Shown here: in pieces, positions 23,655-30,668 of the stretch | Layout of the letters: each line of letters starts with the position of its first letter | How positions within the stretch are numbered: the stretch's first letter is position 1 | Assembly (NCBI GenBank): GCA_051209155.1 | Contig: JBPJGB010000002.1 | Reading direction: 5' to 3' (one strand) | From: Actomonas sp051209155 | GTDB lineage: Bacteria > Verrucomicrobiota > Verrucomicrobiia > Opitutales > Opitutaceae | Length of the DNA: 64,000 nt | Made by a program: the position numbers and the translations under genes | The notes under the pieces: model-generated | What the model was told of the DNA's origin: nothing | What the model saw: the letters and a program-made list of their open reading frames with translations, nothing else | Database searches by the model: none

Positions 23655-24077
23655 TCAGTAGCGCCCCATCACGCCCCACATGACCCAGGTCAGCGCGAGC
23701 GAGAAGCAAGCCATGCCACCGACGCCGCAGGCCATCAGAAAGGGGTCGCCCCAGCCGAGTAGCGTCAGCAGCCCGAGCACGCCATTGCCGCCGATCATGA
23801 GCACGAGGTAGTCGCGCAGTTTTTTGTTGGGGCGGACCGGAAGCGGTTCGAGGTCTGGAAACTCCAGTTCCGGTGAACCGGGGGGCGGCACTGGCGGACG
23901 GGTGCCGTCGCCGGCGGTCTGACGTAGCGCCCAAACGTCGTGGGCGGGAGAGGTTTCGCCGCGGGGAATCGGCGGATTCGTCACCACAAAATCCGTCTTC
24001 GGCTTCAGCTTGAACGGCGAGCGGGTTTCGCCGGGCTGAGCTGCGGGAGGAGGCGTTGGCGGTGAATCGGAATCCAT
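23655..24077 (-). CDS. Small membrane protein with Pro-rich N-terminus
   Basis: A 140-residue protein starting at the ATG at 24075-24077. A Pro/Asp-rich, probably disordered N-terminal half (MDSDSPPTPPPAAQPGETRS and following) leads to PVRPNKKLRDYLVLMIGGNG, then two hydrophobic segments (about 90-108 and 115-136). The C-terminus is short (WGVMGRY). The family is not recognised; small two-helix membrane proteins of this pattern are common in Verrucomicrobiota. Coding is supported by high third-position GC. It converges on the asparaginase-like gene (6 nt gap) and is divergent from the PVC dehydrogenase gene. The longer frame reaching 24455 is mostly a shadow of that gene. Confidence 0.65.
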   Translation of the reverse strand: MDSDSPPTPPPAAQPGETRSPFKLKPKTDFVVTNPPIPRGETSPAHDVWALRQTAGDGTRPPVPPPGSPELEFPDLEPLPVRPNKKLRDYLVLMIGGNGVLGLLTLLGWGDPFLMACGVGGMACFSLALTWVMWGVMGRY

Positions 24078-24253
24078 CGGGTGCAGGAGGAAGCGAACAC
24101 GGCGAGGTGGGCGGAAGGAAAGCCCGGAAAATGCGTGGCCGCCAGCCCAACTCGAATAACGGTCAGCGGGGACGCCGGCAAAGAGTCCTTGCGGGCGGGG
24201 ACGATGGTGTTCGGTTTCAACCCCTGCGCCTTGATGCCGGCGCTTGTTTACCC

Positions 24254-26977
24254 ATGAAATGCCTTCCTGATTTCGTCCGTTTGTCGCTGGCCCCCGTGCT
24301 CTGCGGAATGTTGGTGTCCTGCTCCTCGACGCCGTCTGATTCACCTGCCCCCACCAAACCTGTTGCGGTGGTGGAGGAGCCCGCCGAATCGCCCGAATCG
24401 GTTGAATCCCCGGACTCGCCGCCGCCGTCGATAGGCCTGTCGCCGGCCGCGTCAATCGCCACGATGGAACTGCAGCCGGGTTATTCGCTGGAGCCGGTCC
24501 TCACCGAACCCTTCATCGCCGAGCCCGTCATGGTCGCGTTCGATGGGAATGGGCGGATGTATGTCGCCGAGATGCGCACCTATATGCAGGATGCCGAGGC
24601 CACGGGGGAGCAGGAGCCCGTCAGCCGCGTCTCGCGCCACGAGGACACCGACGGGGACGGTATTTACGATGTGCATACCGTTTATGCGGACAACCTGCTG
24701 TTGCCGCGCATTCTCTTGCCGCTCGATGACCGGGTTATCATCGGCGAAACCAACACCAACGACCTTTATATCTACCGCGACAGCGATGGCGACGGCGTGG
24801 CCGATGAGAAGACCCTGTGGTTCGAGGGTGGTCGTCGTGGCGGCAACATGGAGCACCAGCCCAATGGCCTCGTCTGGGCCTTGGACAACGGCATCTACTC
24901 GACCTACTACGACTACCGGCTGAGTTTCGGCCCCAACGGGGAGGCGGTGAAGGAAGAGATCCCGGTCAACGGCGGCCAGTGGGGGCTCACCCAAGACGAC
25001 TGGGGCAAGGTCTGGTTCGTGAACGCCGGCAACGAGACCGGTCCGATCCACTTCCAACAGCACATCATCTACGGTGCCTTTGAAATGCCCGACCAACACA
25101 TCGGCGACTACAAGGTGGTGTGGCCGATCGACAAGATTCCCGACACCCAGGGTGGTCCGGGGCAGCTCCGTCCGGACAACACGCTCAACCATTTCACCGC
25201 GACCTGCGGTCAGGACATCTTCCGCGGTGACCGCCTGCCGGCCGAGTTGCGGGGAGACCTGTTTTTTGCCGAGCCCGTGGGCCGCTTGGTGCGTCGCACG
25301 GCCGTCGCCGTGGAGGACGGCATCACGCGCTTGGCCAACCCCTACGAGGCCGAGCACGGTGAGTTCATCCGCGCCACCGACCCGCTGTTCCGCCCGGTCA
25401 ACATGGTGACTGCGCCGGATGGCACGCTCTACCTCGTCGACATGTATCGCGGCATCATCCAGCAGGGCAACTGGACCCGCAAGGGCACCTACCTGCGCGA
25501 GCAGATCGAGGCCTACAACCTGCAATACGAGATCGGTCGCGGTCGCATCTACCGTCTGCGCCACGAGGACTTCGAGCCGGGTCCGCAGCCGCGCATGCTG
25601 GATGAAACGCCGGCCGATTGGGTGGGGCATCTGTCGCATCCAAACGGTTGGTGGCGTGACACCGCCCAAAAACTGCTCGTGCTCCGCCGCGACCTTTCGG
25701 TGGTGCCGGCCTTGGAGAAACTGGCAGCCCGGGTCTCCGCCGATCCCCGTCCTCGGCTGCACGCGCTGTGGACGCTCAACGGGCTGGGCGCTTTGTCTGA
25801 TGAGTTGGTGCTGCAGGCCCTCACGGCCGATGACCTGCAGGTGCGCATGGCCGGTCTGCGCCTCGCCGAGTTGCGGGTCGATGCCCAGTCGCCCGCCGAC
25901 TCGCCGCTGGTCGTTGCGACGCTGGCCGCCTTGCACGATGCTGAACCGCAGGTGGTGATGCAGGCCATGCTCACAGTGCGCCGGGCCGGTTTGGCCGACG
26001 CCGAAGCCACCATCAAGGCCACCGCCGAGACTTCGTCCTCCGCCGGGGTGTTTGCCCTCAACGAACAACTCTGGGATGCCGCCAACAATGAGGACCCGCA
26101 GCTCATCCGCCTCCTCGGCCCCAACGGCCTCAAGGCCTACCGGTCGGGCAAGACGCTCTACAACTCGCTCTGTTTCGCCTGCCACGGCACCGACGGTCAG
26201 GGGTCGCCCATGCCGGGAGCCGAGCGCACCATCGCCCCGCCGCTGGTCGGCTCACCGCGCGTGATCGGCGACGAGAAGGCCGCGATTGCCATCGTGCTGC
26301 ACGGCTTGCAGGGCGACGTCGACGGCGTCGACTACGGCGCGCCGATGGTGCCGATGAATTCGTATCCCGACGACCAACTCGCGGCCGTGCTCACCTACAT
26401 TCGCAACAGCTTCGGCAATCGCGCCCCGCAGGTCTCGGCCGAGGCGGTCGCGGCGGAGCGTGCGGCGGGGGCGGATCGCACGGCTTACTGGACGCTGGAC
26501 GAACTCAATGCCCGCATCCCCGCCTTGACCGTTCCCCGCCATCGCTTCACCCGCCGCGACGAATGGAAGCTCGTGGCCAACATGGAAGCGCGCGACGACT
26601 CACCGGTGGAGGCCATGCTCGATGGCGACATCGAGACCGCCTACTTCACGCAGGGCTTCAAACCTTTCCCGGTCGAGTGGCTCACGGTCGAGCTGCCCGC
26701 GCGCAGCACCATCACCGGCATCGACGTCGATTCCAGCCACGCCATGAACCCGCGCTCGGGTGAGCCGATGGGCTGGGCGCCGGTCTACAGTGTCGAAGCC
26801 TCCGACGATGGCGAAAACTGGACCATGGTCGCGCCCCACGTGGTCGGTGAGCCGCATGCCCGCCTCAACCTGCCGGAGCCGATCGAAGCCAAACACCTGC
26901 GCATCACCATCACGGAGAAGGAAGGCTGGCAGCCCTGGGTGATTCAGGAGCTGAACCTTTACGGGAAAGAGGGTTAA
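24254..26977 (+). CDS. PVC-type membrane-bound dehydrogenase/cytochrome c lipoprotein with discoidin-like C-domain
   Basis: A 907-residue exported lipoprotein (MKCLPDFVRLSLAPVLCGM, lipobox VSCSS). Residues about 70-420 form a beta-propeller of the 'putative membrane-bound dehydrogenase' type common in Planctomycetes and Verrucomicrobia (GYSLEPVLTEPFIAEPVMVA; DTDGDGIYDVHTVYAD). Helical HEAT-like repeats follow (about 450-610), then a cytochrome c domain with LCFACHGTDGQG (C640-x-x-C643-H644), and a C-terminal F5/8-type C (discoidin-like) domain from about 775 (SPVEAMLDGDIETAYFTQG, VYSVEASDDGENWTMV). Such proteins are thought to oxidise sugars or alcohols in the periplasm and to pass electrons to cytochromes; the discoidin domain may bind glycans. 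The start at 24254 follows from the signal peptide. It is a single-gene unit. Confidence 0.9.
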   Translation: MKCLPDFVRLSLAPVLCGMLVSCSSTPSDSPAPTKPVAVVEEPAESPESVESPDSPPPSIGLSPAASIATMELQPGYSLEPVLTEPFIAEPVMVAFDGNGRMYVAEMRTYMQDAEATGEQEPVSRVSRHEDTDGDGIYDVHTVYADNLLLPRILLPLDDRVIIGETNTNDLYIYRDSDGDGVADEKTLWFEGGRRGGNMEHQPNGLVWALDNGIYSTYYDYRLSFGPNGEAVKEEIPVNGGQWGLTQDDWGKVWFVNAGNETGPIHFQQHIIYGAFEMPDQHIGDYKVVWPIDKIPDTQGGPGQLRPDNTLNHFTATCGQDIFRGDRLPAELRGDLFFAEPVGRLVRRTAVAVEDGITRLANPYEAEHGEFIRATDPLFRPVNMVTAPDGTLYLVDMYRGIIQQGNWTRKGTYLREQIEAYNLQYEIGRGRIYRLRHEDFEPGPQPRMLDETPADWVGHLSHPNGWWRDTAQKLLVLRRDLSVVPALEKLAARVSADPRPRLHALWTLNGLGALSDELVLQALTADDLQVRMAGLRLAELRVDAQSPADSPLVVATLAALHDAEPQVVMQAMLTVRRAGLADAEATIKATAETSSSAGVFALNEQLWDAANNEDPQLIRLLGPNGLKAYRSGKTLYNSLCFACHGTDGQGSPMPGAERTIAPPLVGSPRVIGDEKAAIAIVLHGLQGDVDGVDYGAPMVPMNSYPDDQLAAVLTYIRNSFGNRAPQVSAEAVAAERAAGADRTAYWTLDELNARIPALTVPRHRFTRRDEWKLVANMEARDDSPVEAMLDGDIETAYFTQGFKPFPVEWLTVELPARSTITGIDVDSSHAMNPRSGEPMGWAPVYSVEASDDGENWTMVAPHVVGEPHARLNLPEPIEAKHLRITITEKEGWQPWVIQELNLYGKEG

Positions 26978-27052
26978 GGGAGATGTCACGTCCGCGGTGC
27001 GCCGGTTCGAATCGGTTCGGCGTGCCGATGGAAAATACGTAGCGGCGACATT

Positions 27053-27081
27053 CAACTCGCCCCGGTGACCGGGGTGAGTTG
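27053..27081. repeat. 14-bp inverted repeat at a gene start
   Basis: CAACTCGCCCCGGT and ACCGGGGTGAGTTG are inverted copies (one G-T mismatch) separated by a single G. It lies 75 nt after the dehydrogenase stop codon and its right arm contains the TTG that would be the longest start of the next gene. It could be an operator or a terminator stem; no T-run follows on either strand. Confidence 0.7.
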
Positions 27082-28422
27082 AACCTCGGCCGGTTGTTTC
27101 GTGTTCCGGTCGTGATTTCTGCTGTTTTGTTCCCGCGTTCGTTGAAGGTCGCTCTGTTGGGCGCCCTCACGGCTTGTGCGCCGGTGATGGCGGAGGACCT
27201 GGAGCTGGTGACGCTCCAGCTCAAGTGGAAGCACCAGTTTCAGTTTGCCGGCTATTACGCTGCCATCGAGCAGGGCTATTATCGGGAGGCCGGACTGGAG
27301 GTCACTTTGCGCGAACCGGCCGTCGGTGAGGAGGCGGCGGCGGCGGTGCTGGCGGGCAAGGCGGAGTTCGGCATCGCATCTTCCGATCTCGTCGTGATGG
27401 TCGACCAGGGCCTCCCGGTGGTCTCACTCGCGGCGATTTTGCAACACTCGCCCCTGGTCCTGGTGGCTCCGCGGCGCGGGGACATTTCCAGCGTCCACGA
27501 CCTGGCGGGCCGGCGCCTCATGCTGGAAAAGCATGCGGAGGAGCTCATCGCGTATTTGCTTTTTGAGGACATCTCGCATGACGAGATGGATATCGTCCCG
27601 CACGGGTTCAGTCCGCAGCCGCTGATCGACGGTGAGGTAGGCGCGATGTCGGCCTATGCGACGGATGAAATCTTCCTGCTCGAAGCAACGGGTTTTGACT
27701 ACCAGATGTTTTCGCCGCGTTCGGGCGGAATCGATTTTTACGGCGACACGCTCTTCACCACCCGCGAGCAGTTGGAACGGTATCCGGAGCGCACGGCGCG
27801 TTTTCGTGCGGCCTCGCTGCGCGGTTGGGCCTACGCCCTGGAGCATGCCGAGGAGATCATCGATCTGATCCTGTCACGTTACAGCCAGCGGCACAGCCGG
27901 GAGCACTTGCGTTTTGAGGCGGAGCAGATGCGCAAACTCATCCTGCCCGACGTGGTCGAACTGGGTTACCAAAATCCCGGTCGCTGGCGGCACATTGCGG
28001 AGACCTATCACCGCTTGGGTTTGGTGCGGGAGCACGTGCCGGTTGAGCGGATGATCTATGCCCCGGATCAATCGGCGGACGTGGCCCGCCTCTACCTGGC
28101 CTTGGCCGTGGCGCTCATCGTGATCGGTTCTTTGGTCGGGGTGATCTGGCGTTTCGCGCAGCTCAACCGGCGGGTGCGGGAGCAGGCGGCTTCGCTGGAG
28201 CAGGCCATGAGCGAGATCAAGGAGCTGCAGGGCATCATCCCGATCTGCTGCGGCTGCAAAAAGATCCGCAACGATGAGGGCTTCTGGGATCAGGTGGAAA
28301 TCTACCTCGAGGAGCATACCCGGGCGGAGTTCAGCCACGGCTTCTGCGAAGACTGCATGAAGCGGTATTACCCGGAATTCGTCCCGCGGGATCCGGACTC
28401 GGACGGGCCGAGATCGGTCTGA
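27079..28422 (+). CDS. NMT1/THI5-like substrate-binding protein with TM helix and zinc-ribbon-like tail
   Basis: A protein of up to 447 residues. A signal segment (LKVALLGALTACAPVMAED) precedes an NMT1/THI5-type periplasmic binding domain (LVTLQLKWKHQFQFAGYYAA, then EAGLEVTLREPAVGEEAAAA; about 40-320). A membrane helix follows (about 334-354, LYLALAVALIVIGSLVGVIW), then a short coiled coil and a C-terminal module with ICCGCKKIRNDEGFWDQ and HGFCEDCMKRYYPEF. That Cys-rich module is normally found after histidine kinases, GGDEF proteins or response regulators. Here no kinase or cyclase domain is present, so the protein senses a ligand (pyrimidine-like or another small molecule) outside and presents a bare zinc-ribbon inside. 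The start is uncertain: TTG at 27079 lies in an inverted repeat, and GTG 27112 or TTG 27142 fit the signal better. Confidence 0.78.
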   Translation: MNLGRLFRVPVVISAVLFPRSLKVALLGALTACAPVMAEDLELVTLQLKWKHQFQFAGYYAAIEQGYYREAGLEVTLREPAVGEEAAAAVLAGKAEFGIASSDLVVMVDQGLPVVSLAAILQHSPLVLVAPRRGDISSVHDLAGRRLMLEKHAEELIAYLLFEDISHDEMDIVPHGFSPQPLIDGEVGAMSAYATDEIFLLEATGFDYQMFSPRSGGIDFYGDTLFTTREQLERYPERTARFRAASLRGWAYALEHAEEIIDLILSRYSQRHSREHLRFEAEQMRKLILPDVVELGYQNPGRWRHIAETYHRLGLVREHVPVERMIYAPDQSADVARLYLALAVALIVIGSLVGVIWRFAQLNRRVREQAASLEQAMSEIKELQGIIPICCGCKKIRNDEGFWDQVEIYLEEHTRAEFSHGFCEDCMKRYYPEFVPRDPDSDGPRSV

Positions 28423-28490
28423 TCGGGTGCTGGGGGAATATGCGAAGCGCTCATGCAAATCGCCTACGTAATCTTTCCCCGCCACCGTCT

Positions 28491-28519
28491 TTGACAAACC
28501 ACCGCGCTGTGCCGATGGT
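28491..28519 (+). promoter_or_regulatory. Predicted promoter of small RNA copy 1
   Basis: TTGACA (28491-28496), 17 bp, then GATGGT (28514-28519), with the RNA element beginning 6 nt later. The same hexamer arrangement with TTGACG and GACGGT precedes copy 2 although the 17-bp spacers differ. The -10 hexamer is weak but keeps the important A2 and T6 positions. Confidence 0.55.
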
Positions 28520-28525
28520 TGTCTC

Positions 28526-28611
28526 GTTCCCGCTTAGCGGGGACTTTTTTGGGGTAACTAAGAAAGCAAATGGCCGGTCACTTAGGGGTAGGTGACCGGC
28601 CAACTTTTTTT
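28526..28611 (+). ncRNA. Predicted small RNA, copy 1 (two hairpins and U-tract)
   Basis: An 86-nt element beginning with hairpin 1 (GTTCCCGC/GCGGGGAC, loop TTA), a linker (TTTTTT GGGGTAACTAAGAAAGCAAA) and hairpin 2 (11-bp stem TGGCCGGTCAC/GTGACCGGCCA, loop TTAGGGGTAG), ending in a run of seven T. It is nearly identical to 29289-29372. The A-T pair in the second stem here is a G-C pair in the other copy, a compensatory change that supports an RNA stem. The start lies 6 nt after a -10-like hexamer and the end is an intrinsic terminator, so the whole element looks like a self-contained transcript. Alternatives: a duplicated double terminator, since it follows the 27079-28422 gene, or a REP-like element. 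Confidence 0.6.
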
Positions 28612-28678
28612 ACCAGCTTGCCGGGGACGGCGGCGGGGTTAGAAATCGGCCCTCCCCGTTCCGATCGCTCAACGCCCC

Positions 28679-29194
28679 ATGAGCTCCAGTCCCACCACCA
28701 GCTTTCGCATCCGCCCGCGCTTCGAGGAAGTGCTGCGCGACGACCCCGAATCCCTGCGTTCCCGCATCGTCGCGGCGATCGGCAGCAAAACCGACGAGTT
28801 TCACGTCAAAACCTACCCGGGATTCATCGGCATTCACATCGATGGCGAGGAACGACGACGCTGGTCGCCGCAGTTGCACCTGAGCATCGATGCCGCGCCC
28901 GAGGGCGGGACGCGGGTCATCGGCGTCTACGGCCCGGAACTCGAATACTGGGCCATGTATCTCTACGGCTACATCTTCTGCGGCCTGGCGGGGCTATTCG
29001 CGGGGATCGTGGGTGTCGTGCAAGCGATGTTGGACCAGCGTCCGTGGGGCCTGTGGATTGTCGGCGGACTGCTGGTGGTGTGCGGCGGACTCTACCTGCT
29101 TGCGCAACTGGGCCAGAAGTTTGCCGCCTGCCAGACGCTGCGGCTGCACCAGGCCTACCGGCAGGCGACCGGCCAAACGGCGGAGTGCGGATAA
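28679..29194 (+). CDS. Small membrane protein of unknown function
   Basis: A 171-residue protein: a soluble N-terminal part (about 1-95) with strand-rich sequence (EFHVKTYPGFIGIHIDGEER, QLHLSIDAAPEGGTRVIGVY), then two hydrophobic segments (about 101-120, YGYIFCGLAGLFAGIVGVV, and 126-146, LWIVGGLLVVCGGLYLLAQL) with a short loop, and a basic/polar tail. I do not recognise the family. The gene is bracketed on both sides by the two copies of the predicted small RNA in the same orientation. The start ATG at 28679 lies 67 nt after the end of copy 1. Whether the RNA copies regulate it, terminate around it, or merely flank it is unknown. Confidence 0.7.
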   Translation: MSSSPTTSFRIRPRFEEVLRDDPESLRSRIVAAIGSKTDEFHVKTYPGFIGIHIDGEERRRWSPQLHLSIDAAPEGGTRVIGVYGPELEYWAMYLYGYIFCGLAGLFAGIVGVVQAMLDQRPWGLWIVGGLLVVCGGLYLLAQLGQKFAACQTLRLHQAYRQATGQTAECG

Positions 29195-29253
29195 GCGGCC
29201 CAGCGCGCGGGAGGCGGGGCGAATTTCCTCTCAAAAATGTAATGATACATGAG

Positions 29254-29282
29254 TTGACGGGAGCGAAAACCTGCACGACGGT
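29254..29282 (+). promoter_or_regulatory. Predicted promoter of small RNA copy 2
   Basis: TTGACG (29254-29259), 17 bp, GACGGT (29277-29282), then 6 nt to the first base of the RNA element. The spacing equals that of copy 1 while the spacer bases are unrelated, which argues for selection on the hexamers. Confidence 0.55.
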
Positions 29283-29288
29283 GGCGTT

Positions 29289-29372
29289 GTTCCCGCTTAG
29301 CGGGGACTTTTGGGGTAACCAAGAAAGCAAATGGCCGGTCGCTTAGGGGTAGGCGACCGGCCAACTTATTTT
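29289..29372 (+). ncRNA. Predicted small RNA, copy 2 (two hairpins and U-tract)
   Basis: An 84-nt element matching 28526-28611 apart from a two-base shorter T-run after hairpin 1 (four T instead of six), C for T in the linker, the compensatory pair in hairpin 2, and an A in the final T-run. Hairpin 1 and the hairpin 2 loop (TTAGGGGTAG) are identical. It lies 95 nt after the small membrane protein gene and 70 nt before the LuxR-type regulator. The alternatives given for copy 1 apply. Confidence 0.6.
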
Positions 29373-29443
29373 GGGGCGCGCGAGGGGCGGACGTGAGTGA
29401 GTTGCATGGCGCCGGATCAACGCTCATAGAGGTCATCTGATCC

Positions 29444-30571
29444 ATGCCGGCCCCGCTGATCGAAGACCCCCGTTTGCAGACACCCCTGCTGGCCTTGTTG
29501 GAAGCCGACGACTTTGACGAGTTTTGGTTGGCAACGCGGGCGGTGTTTCAGGCGATCCTCCCGGACGACGCGGTGACGGCGTATCTCAACTACCTCGACT
29601 TCGCCAAATCCTGGAAGGCGTCCGCGATGTTTGCGACTTCGGCCACGGTGAAGTCCGATGCATGGCACGAGGAGCGCCGTCGCGTCGAAGTCACCGCTCC
29701 GTTCCTCGCCGAGCACCCGGGGGTGCGCTTTTACCGACTGTCGGACTTGTTTCCGAATCGCGCCGCCTTCACCGCCTCGCCCTTGTTTCAGACCTTCATG
29801 AAACCCTACGGCTGGGGCGATTCCGTCGGGCTGGTTTATCGCCGGGGCAGTGAAGTGAACTCCGTGATCTCGCTGCGCCGTCCGGCTGACCGCGGACCCT
29901 ATCGGCAGGCCGAAATGCGGCTGCTGCGGCAATTGCATCCGCACTTCGAGGCGGTGATCCGCCGGCTCATCCGCGCGCAGGAACAGCGAGTGAAGTTGGA
30001 CTGGTTCGAAAACTTCAACGAGCACCTGCCTTTCGCGTTGTTGCAGTTGGATTGGGAGCTCAAAACGACTTACGCCAACCGCGAGGCGATGCAGCAGTGC
30101 TGCGCGTGGAACTACGGCCCGAATCCGCGCAAGCGCTACAATCCCAGGAGTGTCTTCCGCGTGCCGCCGCCGATCGTCGAGGCCTGCGCCACCTTGCAAC
30201 GGCTGTGGCTCAAGCGAGCGGTCGCCGGCGAGTCCGTGCGCCTGGTTCATCCGGAGCATCCCCAATTGCGTGCGACGGTGACCTTGCAGGCGCACGAAGC
30301 CGGTTCCGCGACGCGGCCGGTATTTGCCGTGTGGTTTGTCGACCAAAGTGAACCCGTCGACGCGCTGCAGCCTGTGTCGAGCTTGCCGGCGGCGGATCGG
30401 TTGACGCCGGCCGAACGCGAGCTGGCCGAATTGATCTGCTCCGGTTGCAGCAATGTGGAAGCCGCGCAGCGCCTCGGCAAAAGCCGCAAGACCGTCGCCG
30501 GTCAGCTCACCTCGATCTACAAGAAACTCGGCGTGCCCAGCCGCGCCCGCCTGATCGCGGCCCTGCGCTGA
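29444..30571 (+). CDS. LuxR-type transcriptional regulator
   Basis: A 375-residue cytoplasmic regulator. The C-terminal ~60 residues form a LuxR/FixJ helix-turn-helix (LTPAERELAELICSGCSNVE, then QRLGKSRKTVAGQLTSIYKK, ending GVPSRARLIAALR). The N-terminal ~300 residues lack a receiver, REC or ATPase domain; parts (about 85-150, RFYRLSDLFPNRAAFTASPL, then YGWGDSVGLVYRRGSE) look GAF-like and a following segment (FENFNEHLPFALLQLDWELK) resembles a PAS-type sensor. It is therefore probably a one-component sensor. The next gene unit, the GH3/AtuA operon, begins 98 nt downstream, and a palindrome (30577-30592) lies between them, so it likely regulates that operon and perhaps itself. The inducer is unknown. 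Confidence 0.85.
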   Translation: MPAPLIEDPRLQTPLLALLEADDFDEFWLATRAVFQAILPDDAVTAYLNYLDFAKSWKASAMFATSATVKSDAWHEERRRVEVTAPFLAEHPGVRFYRLSDLFPNRAAFTASPLFQTFMKPYGWGDSVGLVYRRGSEVNSVISLRRPADRGPYRQAEMRLLRQLHPHFEAVIRRLIRAQEQRVKLDWFENFNEHLPFALLQLDWELKTTYANREAMQQCCAWNYGPNPRKRYNPRSVFRVPPPIVEACATLQRLWLKRAVAGESVRLVHPEHPQLRATVTLQAHEAGSATRPVFAVWFVDQSEPVDALQPVSSLPAADRLTPAERELAELICSGCSNVEAAQRLGKSRKTVAGQLTSIYKKLGVPSRARLIAALR

Positions 30572-30576
30572 TCGTT

Positions 30577-30592
30577 TAGGACAAATGTCCTA
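30577..30592. promoter_or_regulatory. Palindromic operator candidate for the LuxR-type regulator
   Basis: TAGGACAAATGTCCTA is a 7-bp inverted repeat (TAGGACA/TGTCCTA) around AA. It is placed six bases after the LuxR gene stop codon and about 77 nt before the GH3 start, in the only intergenic space of that operon. A dimeric HTH protein such as the adjacent LuxR-type regulator would fit such a site (inference). Confidence 0.55.
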
Positions 30593-30668
30593 TGGCCGCC
30601 GCCAGTCGGTTCGGCTAGGATGAGCGGAACCCCACCGCGGCTTCGGCCGCCTTAGCCCCTCGCTCCCC

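Noticed and set aside
28526..29372. Integron attC sites flanking a cassette gene
   Set aside because: The repeat ends do not have the RYYYAAC/GTTRRRY core sites in the required orientation, and no integrase gene is present.
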